Source: Alphaproteobacteria bacterium MarineAlpha3_Bin4
Lineage (GTDB): Bacteria > Pseudomonadota > Alphaproteobacteria > Rhodospirillales > Casp-alpha2
Direction of reading: 5' to 3'
DNA length: 6,350 bases
Assembly: GCA_002938045.1 (NCBI GenBank)
Contig: PTLJ01000098.1
Span: 1 to 6,350 of the forward strand
Shown here: positions 5,111 to 6,350 of the stretch, piece after piece
How the letters are laid out: every line of letters begins with the position of its first letter
Numbering within the stretch: the first letter of the stretch is position 1
The notes under the pieces: generated by a model
What the model saw: only the letters and a program-made list of their open reading frames with translations
Told to the model about the DNA's origin: nothing
The model's database searches: none
Program-made: the position numbers and the translations under genes

Positions 5111-6350
5111 TCAGCCCAAGGCCTCGCGGATTACCCGATTGACGTCGGTGCTGCGGTGGCGAGCAGTTTTTCCGCTTGGCGCCAGAGGCTCCGAGTAGAA
5201 GAATTCGGGCAACTCGTCGTCTTCCTCATTAAAGCCGGCGGCCGTGTTGAAGGTTTTCTCCATGCGGATCGTCTCGCGACCCAACTCTTCAAAGAATTCC
5301 ATATCTAGCCCGGCATCGAACGCCGCATTGACGGCGTTGATAATCATCTCCGGATGTTCGTTGGTAACCGAGCGCCCGAACACGCAGAGACCGAGCGAAT
5401 CGACTGCCGCGCACATCACCTGCATATGGAGGCTTTCCTTGGTCAGCTCCTCCGTCGTCTTACCGTCGCATTCAGCTGCCGGCAGGTTGCCGGCGGTGTG
5501 ATCGGCACCCTGAGCCGTGTACATCATGCTGATGCCGGTGACTTCGATGACGCGGGGATCGTAGGCGCTAATTGTCTGTTTCTTAATCACCGGCACCCGC
5601 TCGACGCCGAAATGCTCGCCGACCCGAGCAGCCCCTTGCGCCAAAAGACGGCCGCGTTCGTTGCCCTGGGCAATGTCATCGAGCGCCTGGCCCAGGAACT
5701 CTACATCACCGAATTCAGCGTGGCCGGCGTCCATCAACGCGCCCAGCGTACCGCCGATTTCGATAGTATCGATGCCGAGGTCGTTACAGACGGCGTTGAG
5801 CCGGGCGACGTGATCGGGGTCGGTTAGCCCACAATTGCTTCCCAAAAGGCCGAGCGTCTCGTATTCCAAAGGCGAGACAATCTCCTTGCCATCACTGTCG
5901 ACACAGACGTTGGAGCACTTGATCATGCAGCCGGGCATACAGGCGTGGGTGGTGTCGCCACCGCGTTCCGAATTCCTTGCGTGGATGTGGTCGCCGCCGA
6001 GTTCGAACACATCGTCATCGGTATTGACCAATTGACCGGCGCTGAAATTACGTACCGGCAGTCCGCCGATTTTATTGGTAAAGTCGCCGACCGTAGCGGT
6101 GCCGAACTTGGCCATGTTCTGGATTGGTACCGACTCGCTTATCCGGGTGCCATACTCGCGCACACTCATCATCAGCTTTTTACGGTCGTGGAAGGGCGGC
6201 ATCTTGTGGCGGTCGACGACCACCGCCTTGACCTTCTTCATCCCCATTACGGCGCCGACACCCCCGCGAGCGGCTAACCGCGACGGGCGGTTCTCGACGT
6301 CGGAGAACGAAATGCCGGCGACCAACCCCAGCCATTCGCCGACCGGGCCG
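5111..6350 (-). CDS. Aldehyde ferredoxin oxidoreductase family protein (tungsten/molybdenum bis-pterin enzyme), C-terminal part
   Basis: The final 412 codons of a gene that begins beyond the right edge; the stop TGA is at 5113-5111 and the frame is open to 6349. Family enzymes oxidise aldehydes or related substrates to acids with a tungsten (sometimes molybdenum) bis-pterin cofactor and one [4Fe-4S] cluster. Counting the first whole codon as residue 1: RGGVGAVMG (28-36) closes the N-terminal pterin domain; cysteines 137, 141 and 145 (ACMPGCMIKCSN) with C322 (DSLGLCVFG) are the likely cluster ligands; EYET (162-165), GSNCG (170-174), DLGIDTIEIGG (190-200) and QGADH (280-284) are cofactor-domain motifs. 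Roughly 170-180 N-terminal residues are missing. The cysteine spacing here is CX3CX3C, whereas the Pyrococcus enzyme has CX2CX3C. The substrate and the metal cannot be told from sequence. It is transcribed toward the cox cluster and so is a separate unit. Confidence 0.93.
   Translation of the reverse strand, partial: GPVGEWLGLVAGISFSDVENRPSRLAARGGVGAVMGMKKVKAVVVDRHKMPPFHDRKKLMMSVREYGTRISESVPIQNMAKFGTATVGDFTNKIGGLPVRNFSAGQLVNTDDDVFELGGDHIHARNSERGGDTTHACMPGCMIKCSNVCVDSDGKEIVSPLEYETLGLLGSNCGLTDPDHVARLNAVCNDLGIDTIEIGGTLGALMDAGHAEFGDVEFLGQALDDIAQGNERGRLLAQGAARVGEHFGVERVPVIKKQTISAYDPRVIEVTGISMMYTAQGADHTAGNLPAAECDGKTTEELTKESLHMQVMCAAVDSLGLCVFGRSVTNEHPEMIINAVNAAFDAGLDMEFFEELGRETIRMEKTFNTAAGFNEEDDELPEFFYSEPLAPSGKTARHRSTDVNRVIREALG

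Noticed and set aside
5354..5827. Plus-strand frame of 157 codons opposite the aldehyde oxidoreductase
   Set aside because: The minus-strand protein in this stretch is clearly real, so this is its antisense shadow.
1..6350. CRISPR arrays, tRNA or rRNA genes, insertion sequences, attachment sites
   Set aside because: No regularly spaced repeats, RNA gene signatures, transposase motifs or terminal inverted repeats were seen.

Overview
This window most likely comes from the chromosome of an alphaproteobacterium, probably free-living and of the Rhodospirillales or marine type. The evidence is the moderately GC-rich sequence, the A1-type aa3 cytochrome c oxidase with an alphaproteobacterial-looking subunit I, and the presence of a Cox11/CtaG copper chaperone. 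This assignment rests on recalled family patterns, not on a search.

Layout from left to right. Positions 2-250 (+) hold the 3' end of a small membrane protein of the prokaryotic cytochrome c oxidase subunit IV (COX4/NorF-like) type, cut by the left edge. Positions 251-621 are a gene-free leader of about 370 bp with a GC-rich hairpin just upstream of the next gene. Positions 622-4620 (+) are a compact four-gene cluster, ctaC-ctaD-ctaG-ctaE (subunit II, subunit I, Cu(B) assembly factor, subunit III), with gaps of 38, 23 and 32 nt and a plausible Shine-Dalgarno sequence before each gene. Positions 4621-5110 contain no intact gene, but a stretch near 4956-5051 reads like the C-terminal half of a DUF983 protein. 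DUF983 often follows ctaE in alphaproteobacteria, so this is probably a decayed relic. Positions 5111-6350 (-) are the C-terminal two thirds of a tungsten/molybdenum-type aldehyde ferredoxin oxidoreductase, converging on the cox cluster and cut by the right edge.

The four cox genes work together. CtaC carries the Cu(A) centre that accepts electrons from cytochrome c. CtaD carries haem a, haem a3 and Cu(B) and reduces oxygen while pumping protons. CtaE is the stabilising subunit III. CtaG delivers copper to the Cu(B) site of CtaD. All ligands I could check are present, so the oxidase looks functional. The usual haem O synthase gene (ctaB) is absent from between ctaD and ctaG and must lie elsewhere.

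I found no convincing undescribed system here. The points most worth a second look are the DUF983 relic, the unusual cysteine spacing and aerobic neighbourhood of the aldehyde oxidoreductase, and the stripped-down gene order of the cox cluster.
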